DNA of 48,422 nt, from assembly GCA_002307315.1 (NCBI GenBank), contig DBTZ01000003.1, forward strand, positions 37,426 to 85,847. Direction: 5' to 3'. Shown in pieces: positions 8,909 to 16,615 of the stretch. The position numbers and the translations under genes were made by a program. Positions within the stretch are counted from its first letter, which is position 1; each line of letters opens with the position of its first letter. Origin of the DNA: Alphaproteobacteria bacterium UBA1303 (lineage in GTDB: Bacteria; Pseudomonadota; Alphaproteobacteria; Micropepsales; Micropepsaceae). The notes beneath the pieces were generated by a model. The model had not been told where the DNA came from. It worked only from the letters and a program-made list of their open reading frames with translations, and made no database searches.

Positions 8909-9876
8909 TCCGATCGATCGTCCTCGGAAGCGGGTCGTACCTGCCGGAAAAGATCGTCACCAATGCCGATCTTTCCGCTACGGTAGATACCAGCGACGAG
9001 TGGATCAGAACCCGCACCGGCATTTGCGAACGGCGGTTTGCCGCCGAAGGCGAAAAGACGTCCGACTTGGCGTTCAGGGCGGCACGGGCAGCGCTTGATG
9101 CCGCGCGGATCGGCGCCCAAGACATCGATCTGATCGTCTGCGCCACCACTACGCCGGACGAAACCTTTCCCGCCGTGGCGACGATGGTGCAGGCGCGCCT
9201 CGGCATGACGCGCGGTGCGGCGTTCGACGTGCAGGCGGTATGTTCGGGCTTCGTCTTTGCATTGGCGGTTGCCGACAACTTCATCCGTACCGGGACGGTC
9301 AAGCGCGCTCTGGTGATCGGCGCCGACTGCATGAGCCGGCTGATGGATTGGAACGACCGCACCACCTGCGTGCTGTTCGGCGACGGCGCCGGCGCGGTGG
9401 TGCTGGCGGCGGACGAGGGGGCGGGCGACAGCCGTGATCGCGGCATTCTTGCGACCGCAATATTCTCCGACGGACGGATGCACGACCTTCTATATGTCGA
9501 CGGCGGGCCCTCGAGCACCGGCACCACCGGCCATCTGCGCATGCAGGGCAAGGAAGTGTTCCGCCATGCGGTGAACAACATCGCCTCGTCGATGGAAGCT
9601 GCCGCAAAAGCTGCCGGCGTCGCCATCTCCGACGTCGATTGGTTCGTCCCCCATCAGGCCAATCAGCGAATCTTGGACGGAATCGCCAAGAAACTCGGCA
9701 TCGACGAAGCAAAAGTGGTCTCCACTTTGGCCCTTCAGGGCAATACGTCGGCGGCCTCGGTTCCTCTGGCCTTGACCGCCGCGGTGGCCGATGGGCGGGT
9801 AAAACCCGGTGATTTGCTGCTTTTAGAGGCATTAGGCGGCGGATTCGCGTGGGGGGCGGCCCTGTTGCGCTGGTAA
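8905..9876 (+). CDS. fabH: FabH, 3-oxoacyl-ACP synthase III
   Basis: Starts type II fatty acid synthesis by condensing acetyl-CoA with malonyl-ACP. The 323-residue thiolase-fold protein shows the catalytic triad: C113 in QAVCSGF, H250 in VPHQANQRI and N280 in LQGNTSAAS. The C-terminus LGGGFAWGAALLRW is standard. GTG start overlapping plsX. Expected to work in the cytosol with ACP, whose holo form is made by AcpS, encoded about 2.3 kb downstream in this window. Confidence 0.97.
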   Translation: MIRSIVLGSGSYLPEKIVTNADLSATVDTSDEWIRTRTGICERRFAAEGEKTSDLAFRAARAALDAARIGAQDIDLIVCATTTPDETFPAVATMVQARLGMTRGAAFDVQAVCSGFVFALAVADNFIRTGTVKRALVIGADCMSRLMDWNDRTTCVLFGDGAGAVVLAADEGAGDSRDRGILATAIFSDGRMHDLLYVDGGPSSTGTTGHLRMQGKEVFRHAVNNIASSMEAAAKAAGVAISDVDWFVPHQANQRILDGIAKKLGIDEAKVVSTLALQGNTSAASVPLALTAAVADGRVKPGDLLLLEALGGGFAWGAALLRW

Positions 9877-9911
9877 ACCGCACTTTGATGCCGCCATCTA
9901 TCCCGTTGATC

Positions 9912-9940
9912 TTGACGGCAAATCCCGGTTGCGCATAGTT
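9912..9940 (+). promoter_or_regulatory. Candidate promoter for ihfA
   Basis: TTGACG (9912-9917) and ATAGTT (9935-9940) separated by 17 bases lie in the 97-base gap between fabH and ihfA. The spacing is ideal and the -35 is good; the -10 is moderate. Consensus match only. Confidence 0.35.
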
Positions 9941-9973
9941 TTGCACATATCAACAGGGGAGTCGCCGGGGCCC

Positions 9974-10291
9974 ATGCCTAGCACAACTTTGACACGCGCC
10001 GATCTGACCGAGGCCGTATTTCAGACGGTCGGTCTGTCGCGCAACGAATCCGCCCAGATGGTGGAGGATATTCTCGAAGAAATGTGCGCCGCTCTCGCCA
10101 AGGGAGAAACGGTGAAATTGTCTTCGTTCGGTACCTTTGCGGTACGTCAGAAATCGCAACGTATGGGGCGCAATCCCAAGACCGGCGATGAGGTGCCGAT
10201 CGCACCGCGCCGGGTGTTGGTCTTCCGTCCCAGCCATGTGTTGAAGGCGGTTATCAACGGGCAGACGCCGACGCCCGAGAAGGATGACTGA
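9974..10291 (+). CDS. ihfA: Integration host factor subunit alpha
   Basis: DNA-bending nucleoid protein that pairs with IHF beta. The start MPSTTLTRADLTEAV at 9974 gives 105 residues, normal for the family; the longer frame from 9929 adds an unlikely leader. Conserved features are VEDILEEMCAALAKGE, VKLSSFGTFAVRQKSQRMGRNP and the DNA-minor-groove beta-arm KTGDEVPIAPRRV, ending in the usual FRPSHVLK. The last base of its stop codon is the first base of the merR start (TGATG), so the two genes are coupled, an order typical of Rhodospirillales-type genomes. Confidence 0.95.
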   Translation: MPSTTLTRADLTEAVFQTVGLSRNESAQMVEDILEEMCAALAKGETVKLSSFGTFAVRQKSQRMGRNPKTGDEVPIAPRRVLVFRPSHVLKAVINGQTPTPEKDD

Positions 10292-10809
10292 TGTCTGCTC
10301 CGTCGGTTGTTGTGCGCGTTAAGTCGCCTGAAGCGTTCCGTACCATTAGCGAAGTCGCCGTCGAGTTGGATTTGCCCCAGCACGTGCTGCGTTTCTGGGA
10401 GAGCCGCTTTGCGCAGATCAGGCCGGTGAAGCGGGCCGGCGGCAGGCGGTATTACCGGCCGGACGATGTCGACCTCTTGCGCGGCATCCGGGCGTTGCTC
10501 TACGGCGAGGGCTATACCATCAAGGGCGTGCAGAAATTGCTGCGCGATCACGGGGCGCGCTATGTCGCCGACATCGGGCAAGGCGAAGCGATGGTGGCCC
10601 CCGCACCGGCGATCGAACCGGGCGATGCGCCCGAGCCGATGATCGGCATCAAACCCAACGATCCGGCGGAGGAAGCGGTGGCTCATCTCGTGGAAGTACA
10701 TCAGTCGCTGGCCGAGGAAGAACGCGAAAAGCTGGAAATGCTGTTGGCCGAGCTATTGACCCTGAAAAAGCGCCTGCGCACCGCCCGTGCCGCCACGGCA
10801 CGGCATTAA
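10291..10809 (+). CDS. MerR-family transcriptional regulator
   Basis: A 172-residue regulator with an N-terminal MerR winged helix: FRTISEVAVELDLPQHVLRFWESRF then RAGGRRYYRPDDVDLLRGIRALLYGEGYTIKGV. The remainder is acidic, ending in a coiled coil (about 130-165) and a basic tail. No metal-binding cysteines are seen, so it is not a classical metal sensor. The conserved linkage with ihfA suggests a housekeeping role. Target genes cannot be told from the sequence. Confidence 0.9.
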   Translation: MSAPSVVVRVKSPEAFRTISEVAVELDLPQHVLRFWESRFAQIRPVKRAGGRRYYRPDDVDLLRGIRALLYGEGYTIKGVQKLLRDHGARYVADIGQGEAMVAPAPAIEPGDAPEPMIGIKPNDPAEEAVAHLVEVHQSLAEEEREKLEMLLAELLTLKKRLRTARAATARH

Positions 10810-10949
10810 CCGGCGCTGCCGGGCGGCTTTGCCGTCGGCGGCGGATATTTTTGATTAATCGCGCGATTTTATCGCCGGGCCGCTTCACACGTCGGCGAAT
10901 TGCGCTTATTAGTCCGCCTCCCCGCAGGTCTTGGGCCTGCAATTGGTAA

Positions 10950-11027
10950 CGGAGCGTGGCGCAGTCTGGTTAGCGCACCAGTCTGGGGGACTGGGGGTCG
11001 GTGGTTCAAATCCACTCGCTCCGACCA
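10950..11027 (+). tRNA. tRNA-Pro (anticodon GGG)
   Basis: A complete cloverleaf: acceptor arms CGGAGCG (10950-10956) and CGCTCCG (11017-11023), discriminator A and encoded CCA at 11025-11027. The anticodon stem CCAGT/ACTGG encloses the loop CTGGGGG, giving anticodon GGG at 10985-10987; the T-arm contains GGTTCAAATCC. It reads CCC and CCU proline codons. Identity follows directly from the anticodon. Confidence 0.96.
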
Positions 11028-11495
11028 ATATCCCGTAATTCGTCGTCCGTGAAAAAGTCCTTCGGCCTAAAGGCCTCAGTGTACTTTTTCACGATATTAT
11101 AGGGCCACCTCCTCGTTTGAGGCGGTTCTGCACTCGGGGTTGACGTTTTTCCCCGCCCTCGGGGCGAGCGTAAGCCGCCCCGAGCGAGTTTTTTCCTTAC
11201 GTTCCAATTGTGTAAAAGTACCAAAGCGCAGCGGGGGACTTTTTCACAGGCAACGAATTCCAGTTGATCTTTCCGTCGAATGATCCGAGACGCCGTATAT
11301 CGGCGCGACGTTCGTATCCGTCGTCTTCGCAAGCCTCAAATAAGCGGAGCGGGTTAGGGCCTGTTGTGATCAGATTGACCCGCTTGCGCCGATGGGCTTT
11401 CCGGTTCTCGTTGGTATGGTATGTGTAGTGTGCATAATCGTTCGGTTGTCCGGCCGCTTGGTTCTCGTAAGCGGACGGTTTTTCGGAGCTTATCT
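11028..11495. other. Interval between tRNA-Pro and pdxJ
   Basis: No supported gene. The first half holds repeat copy A (11042-11254). The second half holds a candidate pdxJ promoter, TTGGTA (11411-11416) and ATAATC (11434-11439) spaced by 17 bases with an extended TG upstream of the -10. Confidence 0.6.
11042..11254. repeat. Dispersed palindrome-ended repeat, copy A
   Basis: 213-bp element whose two ends recur at 46749-47055 in the same orientation. Its ends are inverted repeats of each other: GTGAAAAAGTCC at 11049-11060 and GGACTTTTTCAC at 11236-11247. The left end also folds on itself, pairing with ACTTTTTCAC at 11083-11092 around GGCCTAAAGGCC. The centre has a hairpin CTCGGGGCG/CGCCCCGAG. 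No transposase is present; it resembles a non-autonomous (MITE- or REP-like) repeat. Confidence 0.8.
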
Positions 11496-12224
11496 ATGTC
11501 GAAACTTCGTCTCGGCGTTAACATCGATCATGTCGCCACCATCAGAAACGCGCGCGGCGGGGTGTTTCCCGATCCGGTGCGCGCCGCCCACCTGGCGGAA
11601 GAGGCGGGGGCGGACGGCGTTACCGCGCATTTGCGCGAGGATCGCCGCCACATCTCCGATTCCGACATCGAGCGTCTGAGGCTGGAGATCGATCTGCCGC
11701 TCAATTTGGAGATGGCGGGAACCGAGGAGATGGCCGAGATCGCCCTTAAGCATCTGCCGCATGCGTGTTGCATCGTGCCGGAACGGCGCGAGGAGCGCAC
11801 CACCGAAGGCGGCATCGACGCCGCCGGCCGGGTGGCGCAACTCGGCCCCATCGTACGCAAACTGGTCGATGCCGGCATTCGGGTGTCGATGTTCATCGAG
11901 CCGGACAAACGTCATCTCGACGCCTCCAAGGCGATGGGGGCCCCGGTGGTCGAGCTGCATACCGGCGCCTTCAGCAACGCCGAGGGCGAAGAGCAAAAGC
12001 GGTTATTGGAGAAAATCCGTGCCGCCGCGGTTTACGGCGCCGGCATCGGTCTTGAAGTCCATGCCGGCCACGGCCTGACCTACGACAATGTGGCGCCCAT
12101 CGCCGCCATTCCGCAGATTTCCGAACTCAATATCGGCCATTTTCTGGTCGGCGAGGCGATTTTTGTCGGCTTGAAAGCCTCGATTCAGGGCATGCGCAGG
12201 CGGATGGACGAGGCGCGTCCGTGA
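11496..12224 (+). CDS. pdxJ: PdxJ, pyridoxine 5'-phosphate synthase
   Basis: Joins 1-deoxyxylulose 5-phosphate and aminoacetone 3-phosphate to make pyridoxine 5'-phosphate, the last ring-forming step of vitamin B6 synthesis. The 242-residue TIM barrel begins SKLRLGVNIDHVATIRNARGG and has AHLREDRRHI, VPERREERTTEGG and EVHAGHGLTYDNV, all family signatures. The ATG at 11496 follows a GGAG ribosome site; the frame upstream is not conserved-looking. It overlaps acpS by GTGA, the classical pdxJ-acpS arrangement. Confidence 0.97.
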   Translation: MSKLRLGVNIDHVATIRNARGGVFPDPVRAAHLAEEAGADGVTAHLREDRRHISDSDIERLRLEIDLPLNLEMAGTEEMAEIALKHLPHACCIVPERREERTTEGGIDAAGRVAQLGPIVRKLVDAGIRVSMFIEPDKRHLDASKAMGAPVVELHTGAFSNAEGEEQKRLLEKIRAAAVYGAGIGLEVHAGHGLTYDNVAPIAAIPQISELNIGHFLVGEAIFVGLKASIQGMRRRMDEARP

Positions 12225-12628
12225 TCCTCGGTCTGGGCAACGATCTGGTCGATATCCGCCGGATCGAGGCGAGCATTGCGCGCTTCGGCGAGCGGTTTCT
12301 GGATCGCGTATTCACCCCTGCGGAACGGGAATTCTGCGAACGTCACGCCATGCCGGCCGGACGCTACGCCAAGCGGTTCGCCGCCAAGGAAGCCTGTGCC
12401 AAGGCACTGGGCACCGGCATCAACCAAGGGGTGGCATGGCGCGACATCGGCGTCGTTAACCAAGACAGCGGCATGCCGGAATTGCAGCTTTCCGGCGGCG
12501 CGTTGCGAAGGCTTCGCGAACTCACGCCCAACCGACATATCCCCGTCATCAAATTGACGATGACCGACGAGTATCCTCTGGCGCAGGCGGTGGTGATCGT
12601 GTCGGCGGAGCCGTCGCCGGATCGATGA
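12221..12628 (+). CDS. acpS: AcpS, holo-[acyl-carrier-protein] synthase
   Basis: Transfers 4'-phosphopantetheine from CoA to apo-ACP. The 135-residue protein shows the two metal/CoA motifs GLGNDLVDIRRIE near the start and RFAAKEACAKALGTG around residues 48-62. GTG start overlapping the pdxJ stop. Cytoplasmic; it supplies the active carrier used by FabH and PlsX. Confidence 0.96.
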   Translation: MILGLGNDLVDIRRIEASIARFGERFLDRVFTPAEREFCERHAMPAGRYAKRFAAKEACAKALGTGINQGVAWRDIGVVNQDSGMPELQLSGGALRRLRELTPNRHIPVIKLTMTDEYPLAQAVVIVSAEPSPDR

Positions 12629-12698
12629 AATCTATTTCTCCTTCGCCGTCATATTCGCCTTGACGCTGCCCGGTTCGTCCTCTTTTCTCCGTTACGCG

Positions 12699-13691
12699 AT
12701 GACTGATATTCCCGTCCACAGGCTGCCGCCGGAACCGCTGGAGCCTTGCGAAGGCGAGTCGGATCCCCGGCTGGCGTTGGAAGGTGCGGGCGATGCCGCG
12801 GCGCCGGGCCAAAGGTGGAATCGGGGGGGCGAGGACGGTCGCGGCCGCCGCATCGAAGGCGGCGGCGACGATTTCGACGATGACGAAGGTGACGACACCG
12901 AGGACGAGGAGCCGGAAGACGGCGGCGAACCTGGGGGCGGCGCGGTCGCGCGGGAAGACCAGCCTGCAGGCGAAAGTTGGTGGGATCTGACGCAGTTCCT
13001 GCTGGTCGTGCTGGCGGTCGCTTTGGTGGTGCGAACCTTCCTGTTTCAGCCTTACAACATCCCCTCCGGCTCGATGGAGAGTACGCTGCTGGTCGGCGAC
13101 TACCTTTTCGTCGACAAATTCGCCTATGGCTACGGCCGGTATTCCTTCCCGCTGGGGCGGTATCTGCCGTCGTTCGGGCGGGTGCTGTTCCGCGACCCCT
13201 CGCGCGGTGACGTGTTGGTGTTCGCTCCGCCGGGCGATCCTTCTACGGTCTTCATCAAACGGCTGGTCGGATTGCCGGGCGACCGCGTTCGGATGACCGG
13301 CGGTGTGCTCTATGTCAACGATCAGGCGGTGCCTAAGCGGCGAATCGCCGATTTCATCGACACCGGTACCGGTTATGAGCATCATATCGCCCGCTACCGC
13401 GAGACGCTGCCGGGCGGAAAATCCTATGTTGTGCTGGATCAAGACCCCGCCGGACCGGGCGACGACACAAAGACCTATATCGTTCCGCCCGGGCATTATT
13501 TCATGATGGGCGACAATCGTGACGATTCGAACGACAGCCGGATGGATGTAGGATACGTTCCGGCAGAGAATCTCGTCGGCAAAGCGCTATTTAGGTTTTT
13601 TTCGATCGATGGTGAAAAAACAACTCCCTGGAAAATATGGACCTGGCCGCTCGCAATCCGGGCCGAGCGGATATTCACCGTCATTGACTGA
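12699..13691 (+). CDS. lepB: LepB, signal peptidase I with long acidic N-terminal extension
   Basis: Membrane serine protease that removes signal peptides from exported proteins. Catalytic S125 lies in PSGSMESTL just after the membrane helix (about 98-116), and general base K187 in VFIKRLVGLPGD; the GDNRDDSNDSR box is present. Unusual is a hydrophilic N-terminal region of about 95 residues, with an acid-rich run (DDFDDDEGDDTEDEE, about 57-71). The start at 12699 is the first ATG; a shorter start could remove part of this region but no good alternative is visible. Followed by rnc, as in most proteobacteria. Confidence 0.94.
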   Translation: MTDIPVHRLPPEPLEPCEGESDPRLALEGAGDAAAPGQRWNRGGEDGRGRRIEGGGDDFDDDEGDDTEDEEPEDGGEPGGGAVAREDQPAGESWWDLTQFLLVVLAVALVVRTFLFQPYNIPSGSMESTLLVGDYLFVDKFAYGYGRYSFPLGRYLPSFGRVLFRDPSRGDVLVFAPPGDPSTVFIKRLVGLPGDRVRMTGGVLYVNDQAVPKRRIADFIDTGTGYEHHIARYRETLPGGKSYVVLDQDPAGPGDDTKTYIVPPGHYFMMGDNRDDSNDSRMDVGYVPAENLVGKALFRFFSIDGEKTTPWKIWTWPLAIRAERIFTVID

Positions 13692-14352
13692 CCTTGAAGA
13701 AAAGCTCGGCTACGGCTTTGCCGACAAGACGTTGCTCGAACGCGCGCTGACCCATTCCAGCGCCGATTCCGGCGCCTCCAACGAACGGCTGGAATTCCTC
13801 GGCGACCGGGTGCTCGGCCTGATCGTCGCCGAGCGGCTACATGCCATGTACCCCGCCGACGAAGAAGGCGCGCTGGCGTTGAAGTTCAATGCCCTGGCGC
13901 GGCGCGAGGCCTGCGCCAGTGCGGCGGATGCGGCGGGTTTGTCGGCGTATCTCATTCTCGCCAAGGCCGAGGCGCAGAGCGGCGGGCGGCAGAAAATCGC
14001 CATTCTATCGGGGGCCTGCGAGGCGGTGATCGCCGCCCTTTATCTCGACGGCGGTATGGCGGCGGCGAACGGTTTCATCGACCGTTTCTGGCGCGATGCC
14101 TTCGCCGAACTCAATACCGACATGCGCGATCCCAAGACGGTCTTGCAGGAATGGGCGCAGGGGCGCGAACGCCGCCGCTGCATGCCGGAATATGCCGTCG
14201 TCGGCCGGATCGGGCCGGACCACGCGCCGCGCTTCACCGTTCACGTGCAGGTCGACGGCGAGGCGCCGCAGGAAGGCGAAGGCGGCTCGAAGCGCGAGGC
14301 CGAACAGGACGCCGCGCACAGGCTTTTGCAACGATTGGGACTTATGACATGA
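13609..14352 (+). CDS. rnc: RNase III
   Basis: Double-strand-specific endoribonuclease for rRNA and mRNA processing. The catalytic signature NERLEFLGDRVLGLIVAE is followed by a second acidic helix and a C-terminal double-stranded RNA-binding domain ending EGGSKREAEQDAAHRLLQ. The start is uncertain: ATG at 13609 gives 247 residues but overlaps lepB by 83 bases; TTG at 13684 gives 222 residues, overlaps by 8 bases and starts at the conserved TDLEEKLGY. The shorter form matches usual family length better. It overlaps era by ATGA. Confidence 0.95.
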   Translation: MVKKQLPGKYGPGRSQSGPSGYSPSLTDLEEKLGYGFADKTLLERALTHSSADSGASNERLEFLGDRVLGLIVAERLHAMYPADEEGALALKFNALARREACASAADAAGLSAYLILAKAEAQSGGRQKIAILSGACEAVIAALYLDGGMAAANGFIDRFWRDAFAELNTDMRDPKTVLQEWAQGRERRRCMPEYAVVGRIGPDHAPRFTVHVQVDGEAPQEGEGGSKREAEQDAAHRLLQRLGLMT

Positions 14353-15263
14353 CATCGTGCGGTTTCGTCGCCATCATCGGCGCCCCGAACGCCGGAAAAT
14401 CGACGCTGGTCAACGCGCTGGTCGGCGCCAAGGTCGCCATCGTCAGCCCCAAGGTGCAGACCACCCGGATGAACGTGCGCGGTATCTTCGTGCGCGGTGA
14501 GGCCGAGATTGTGCTGGTCGATACGCCCGGCATCTTCAATCCACGCCGCAAGCTCGACCGGGCGATGGTGAACGCGGCATGGAGCGGGGCGGGCGACGCC
14601 GATGCGGTGGCGCTGCTGGTCGATGCCGAGGATGTCGGTTTGCGTCCACACGGGCCGGCGGCGAACGACACCGCCGCGATCATCGAGGGGCTGAAGGCGG
14701 CGGGGCGTACGGTGGCGCTTATCCTCAATAAGATCGACGCAGTGCCGCGGGCGGAACTGTTGCCGCTAATCGAGAAGTTCAACGGCGAAGGCATTTTCGA
14801 GGAAATCTTTCCGATTTCGGCGCTCAAGCGCGACGGCCTCGACGAGGTGGCGGAATGGTGCGCCAAGAAAATGCCGGCCGGGCCGTGGCTCTATCCGCCC
14901 GATCAAACCGCCGACATTTCGTCGTGGCTACTGGCCTCGGAAATCACTCGCGAGAAAATTTACCTGCGCCTGCACGACGAACTGCCCTATGCCTGCGCGG
15001 TGCAGACCGAAAAATGGGAAGAACGCAAGGACGGCTCGGTCAGGATCGATCAGATCGTCCATGTCCAGCGCGAGGGACAGAAGAAGATCGTGCTCGGCAA
15101 GGGCGGCGCGGCGATCAAGGCGGTCGGCGAGGCCGCGCGCCGCGAGATGGAAGGGTTGTTCGGACGCCGGGTGCATCTTTTCCTGTTCGTCAAGGTCAGC
15201 GAAAAGTGGGACGAAAACCGCGAGCACTATCGCGACATGGGATTGGAGTTTCCCGAAGGGTAG
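14349..15263 (+). CDS. era: Era, GTPase for 16S rRNA and 30S maturation
   Basis: GTP-binding protein that binds the 3' end of 16S rRNA. The ATG at 14349 overlaps the rnc stop and gives 304 residues. G1 motif GAPNAGKST (11-19), G3 DTPG and G4 NKID are present, followed by a C-terminal KH RNA-binding domain containing KIVLGKGGAAIKAVGEAAR. The open frame extends further left, but only inside rnc in another frame, so the overlap start is chosen. Confidence 0.97.
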   Translation: MTSCGFVAIIGAPNAGKSTLVNALVGAKVAIVSPKVQTTRMNVRGIFVRGEAEIVLVDTPGIFNPRRKLDRAMVNAAWSGAGDADAVALLVDAEDVGLRPHGPAANDTAAIIEGLKAAGRTVALILNKIDAVPRAELLPLIEKFNGEGIFEEIFPISALKRDGLDEVAEWCAKKMPAGPWLYPPDQTADISSWLLASEITREKIYLRLHDELPYACAVQTEKWEERKDGSVRIDQIVHVQREGQKKIVLGKGGAAIKAVGEAARREMEGLFGRRVHLFLFVKVSEKWDENREHYRDMGLEFPEG

Positions 15264-15269
15264 GGCGCC

Positions 15270-15851
15270 ATGACGGGGGAATTCGAAAGCGATCTGTTCG
15301 TGCGGATCGACGAGCAGGAGCGGCAGAACAAACAGCAGCGGCAGATCGTTGCCACGGCGCGTTTGGACTTGCTGCTCGGGCAACTGCGGGAGTTGGAGCG
15401 CGATTTTTCGCAATTCGGCGTGACGGTCCGCGAAGGGCATCTTCGGCGGGACGCCAAAGAACATTGTCTTATCCTGCATCAACACGGAAGGCAGGATGGC
15501 GGCGCCAATGTCGTCGTATACGACGGTCAGTTTTTTCAGGCGCTCGGCCACAAACGGCCGCGCCAAATCCCGGGGCCGGTAGGGACGGAATTGAGCGGCA
15601 AGATCCCCGGCATGGGGCAGGGCGAGGCCGTCTCGAAGTCGCTCGGACCCGGCGCGCGCGAAGCGGTCGAGTTGATCGTCCGGGCGCTGGTGTCCACCAA
15701 AGGGCTGCCTTTGCCGAATTGCTCGATGGATACCGGCGACTATGTCGCCAAGGCAATGCCGAAGCCGCCGGGGTTCGGAATGACGGCTTGGACGGTGTTG
15801 CTGGGCGGATTGTTCGCCATCGGCGTGATGGTCTATTTCCTGATGCGATAA
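15270..15851 (+). CDS. Uncharacterised C-terminally anchored protein
   Basis: I do not recognise a family for this 193-residue protein. It begins with a charged coiled-coil-like stretch (EQERQNKQQRQIVATARLD, about 15-33), has a basic, Gly/Pro-rich middle and ends in one hydrophobic helix (about 170-191) with only MR after it, which suggests a tail-anchored inner-membrane protein facing the cytosol. It starts 6 bases after era and ends 19 bases before recO, so it is probably co-transcribed with them. Codon use looks like that of its neighbours. Function unknown. Confidence 0.8.
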   Translation: MTGEFESDLFVRIDEQERQNKQQRQIVATARLDLLLGQLRELERDFSQFGVTVREGHLRRDAKEHCLILHQHGRQDGGANVVVYDGQFFQALGHKRPRQIPGPVGTELSGKIPGMGQGEAVSKSLGPGAREAVELIVRALVSTKGLPLPNCSMDTGDYVAKAMPKPPGFGMTAWTVLLGGLFAIGVMVYFLMR

Positions 15852-15870
15852 TACCCCAAGAAGGGGGCTC

Positions 15871-16605
15871 ATGGACTGGTCCGACGACGCCATCGTTCTC
15901 AATGCCCGCGCCCACGGCGAAAGCGCCGCGATCCTGGAGGTGCTGACCCGCGAGCATGGCCGCCATCTCGGTCTGGTGCGCGGCGGCGCGTCGCGAAGGT
16001 TCCGGGCGGTACTGCAACCGGGAAATTCCCTCAAGGTCGAATGGCGGGCGCGGCTGTCCGAACATCTCGGCGGCTTTACCGTGGAGACGACATCGGCACG
16101 GGCCGGCGCGGTGATGGAATCGCACGATGCGCTGATCGGCCTGAATGCGATGACGGCGACGGTCGGTCTGGTGCTGCCCGAACGGGCGCAGTGCCCGGCG
16201 GTATTCGAGGCGTCCGTTATTCTGCTCGATGCGCTGGCCGAGGACGGACTGTCGCATTGGGGGCCGCTCTACGTGCGCTGGGAATTGGGGCTGCTGGAGG
16301 CGCTGGGGTTCGGGCTGGATCTGTCCAAATGCGCCGCTACCGGCTCCCGAGAAGACCTGCGTTATGTTTCGCCGCGCACCGGACGGGCGGTGTCGGGTGC
16401 GGCCGGGGCGGCTTACGCGGATCGGTTGTTGCTCCTGCCGGCCTTCCTGCTCGGGGCGCAAAACCCGGTTTTGCCGTCCGACATCGCGTTGGGCTTGAAA
16501 TTGACCGGCCATTTCCTTAGCGAACGTGCCTTGCGTCCCAACCGCAAGGAATTGCCGCCGCCGCGTATAAGGCTGGATAGTCTGGCCGCCCGCGAATCAC
16601 AGTAG
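15871..16605 (+). CDS. recO: RecO, DNA repair protein
   Basis: RecFOR-pathway mediator that loads RecA onto SSB-coated single-stranded DNA. The 244-residue protein has the N-terminal OB-fold start DDAIVLNARAHGESAAILEVLTREHGRHLGLVRGG and the helical C-terminal domain with YVRWELGLLEALGFGLDLSKCA. An AAGGGGG ribosome site precedes ATG 15871. The era-(unknown)-recO-parC order supports the call. Confidence 0.94.
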   Translation: MDWSDDAIVLNARAHGESAAILEVLTREHGRHLGLVRGGASRRFRAVLQPGNSLKVEWRARLSEHLGGFTVETTSARAGAVMESHDALIGLNAMTATVGLVLPERAQCPAVFEASVILLDALAEDGLSHWGPLYVRWELGLLEALGFGLDLSKCAATGSREDLRYVSPRTGRAVSGAAGAAYADRLLLLPAFLLGAQNPVLPSDIALGLKLTGHFLSERALRPNRKELPPPRIRLDSLAARESQ

Positions 16606-16615
16606 ACCACAGGTT

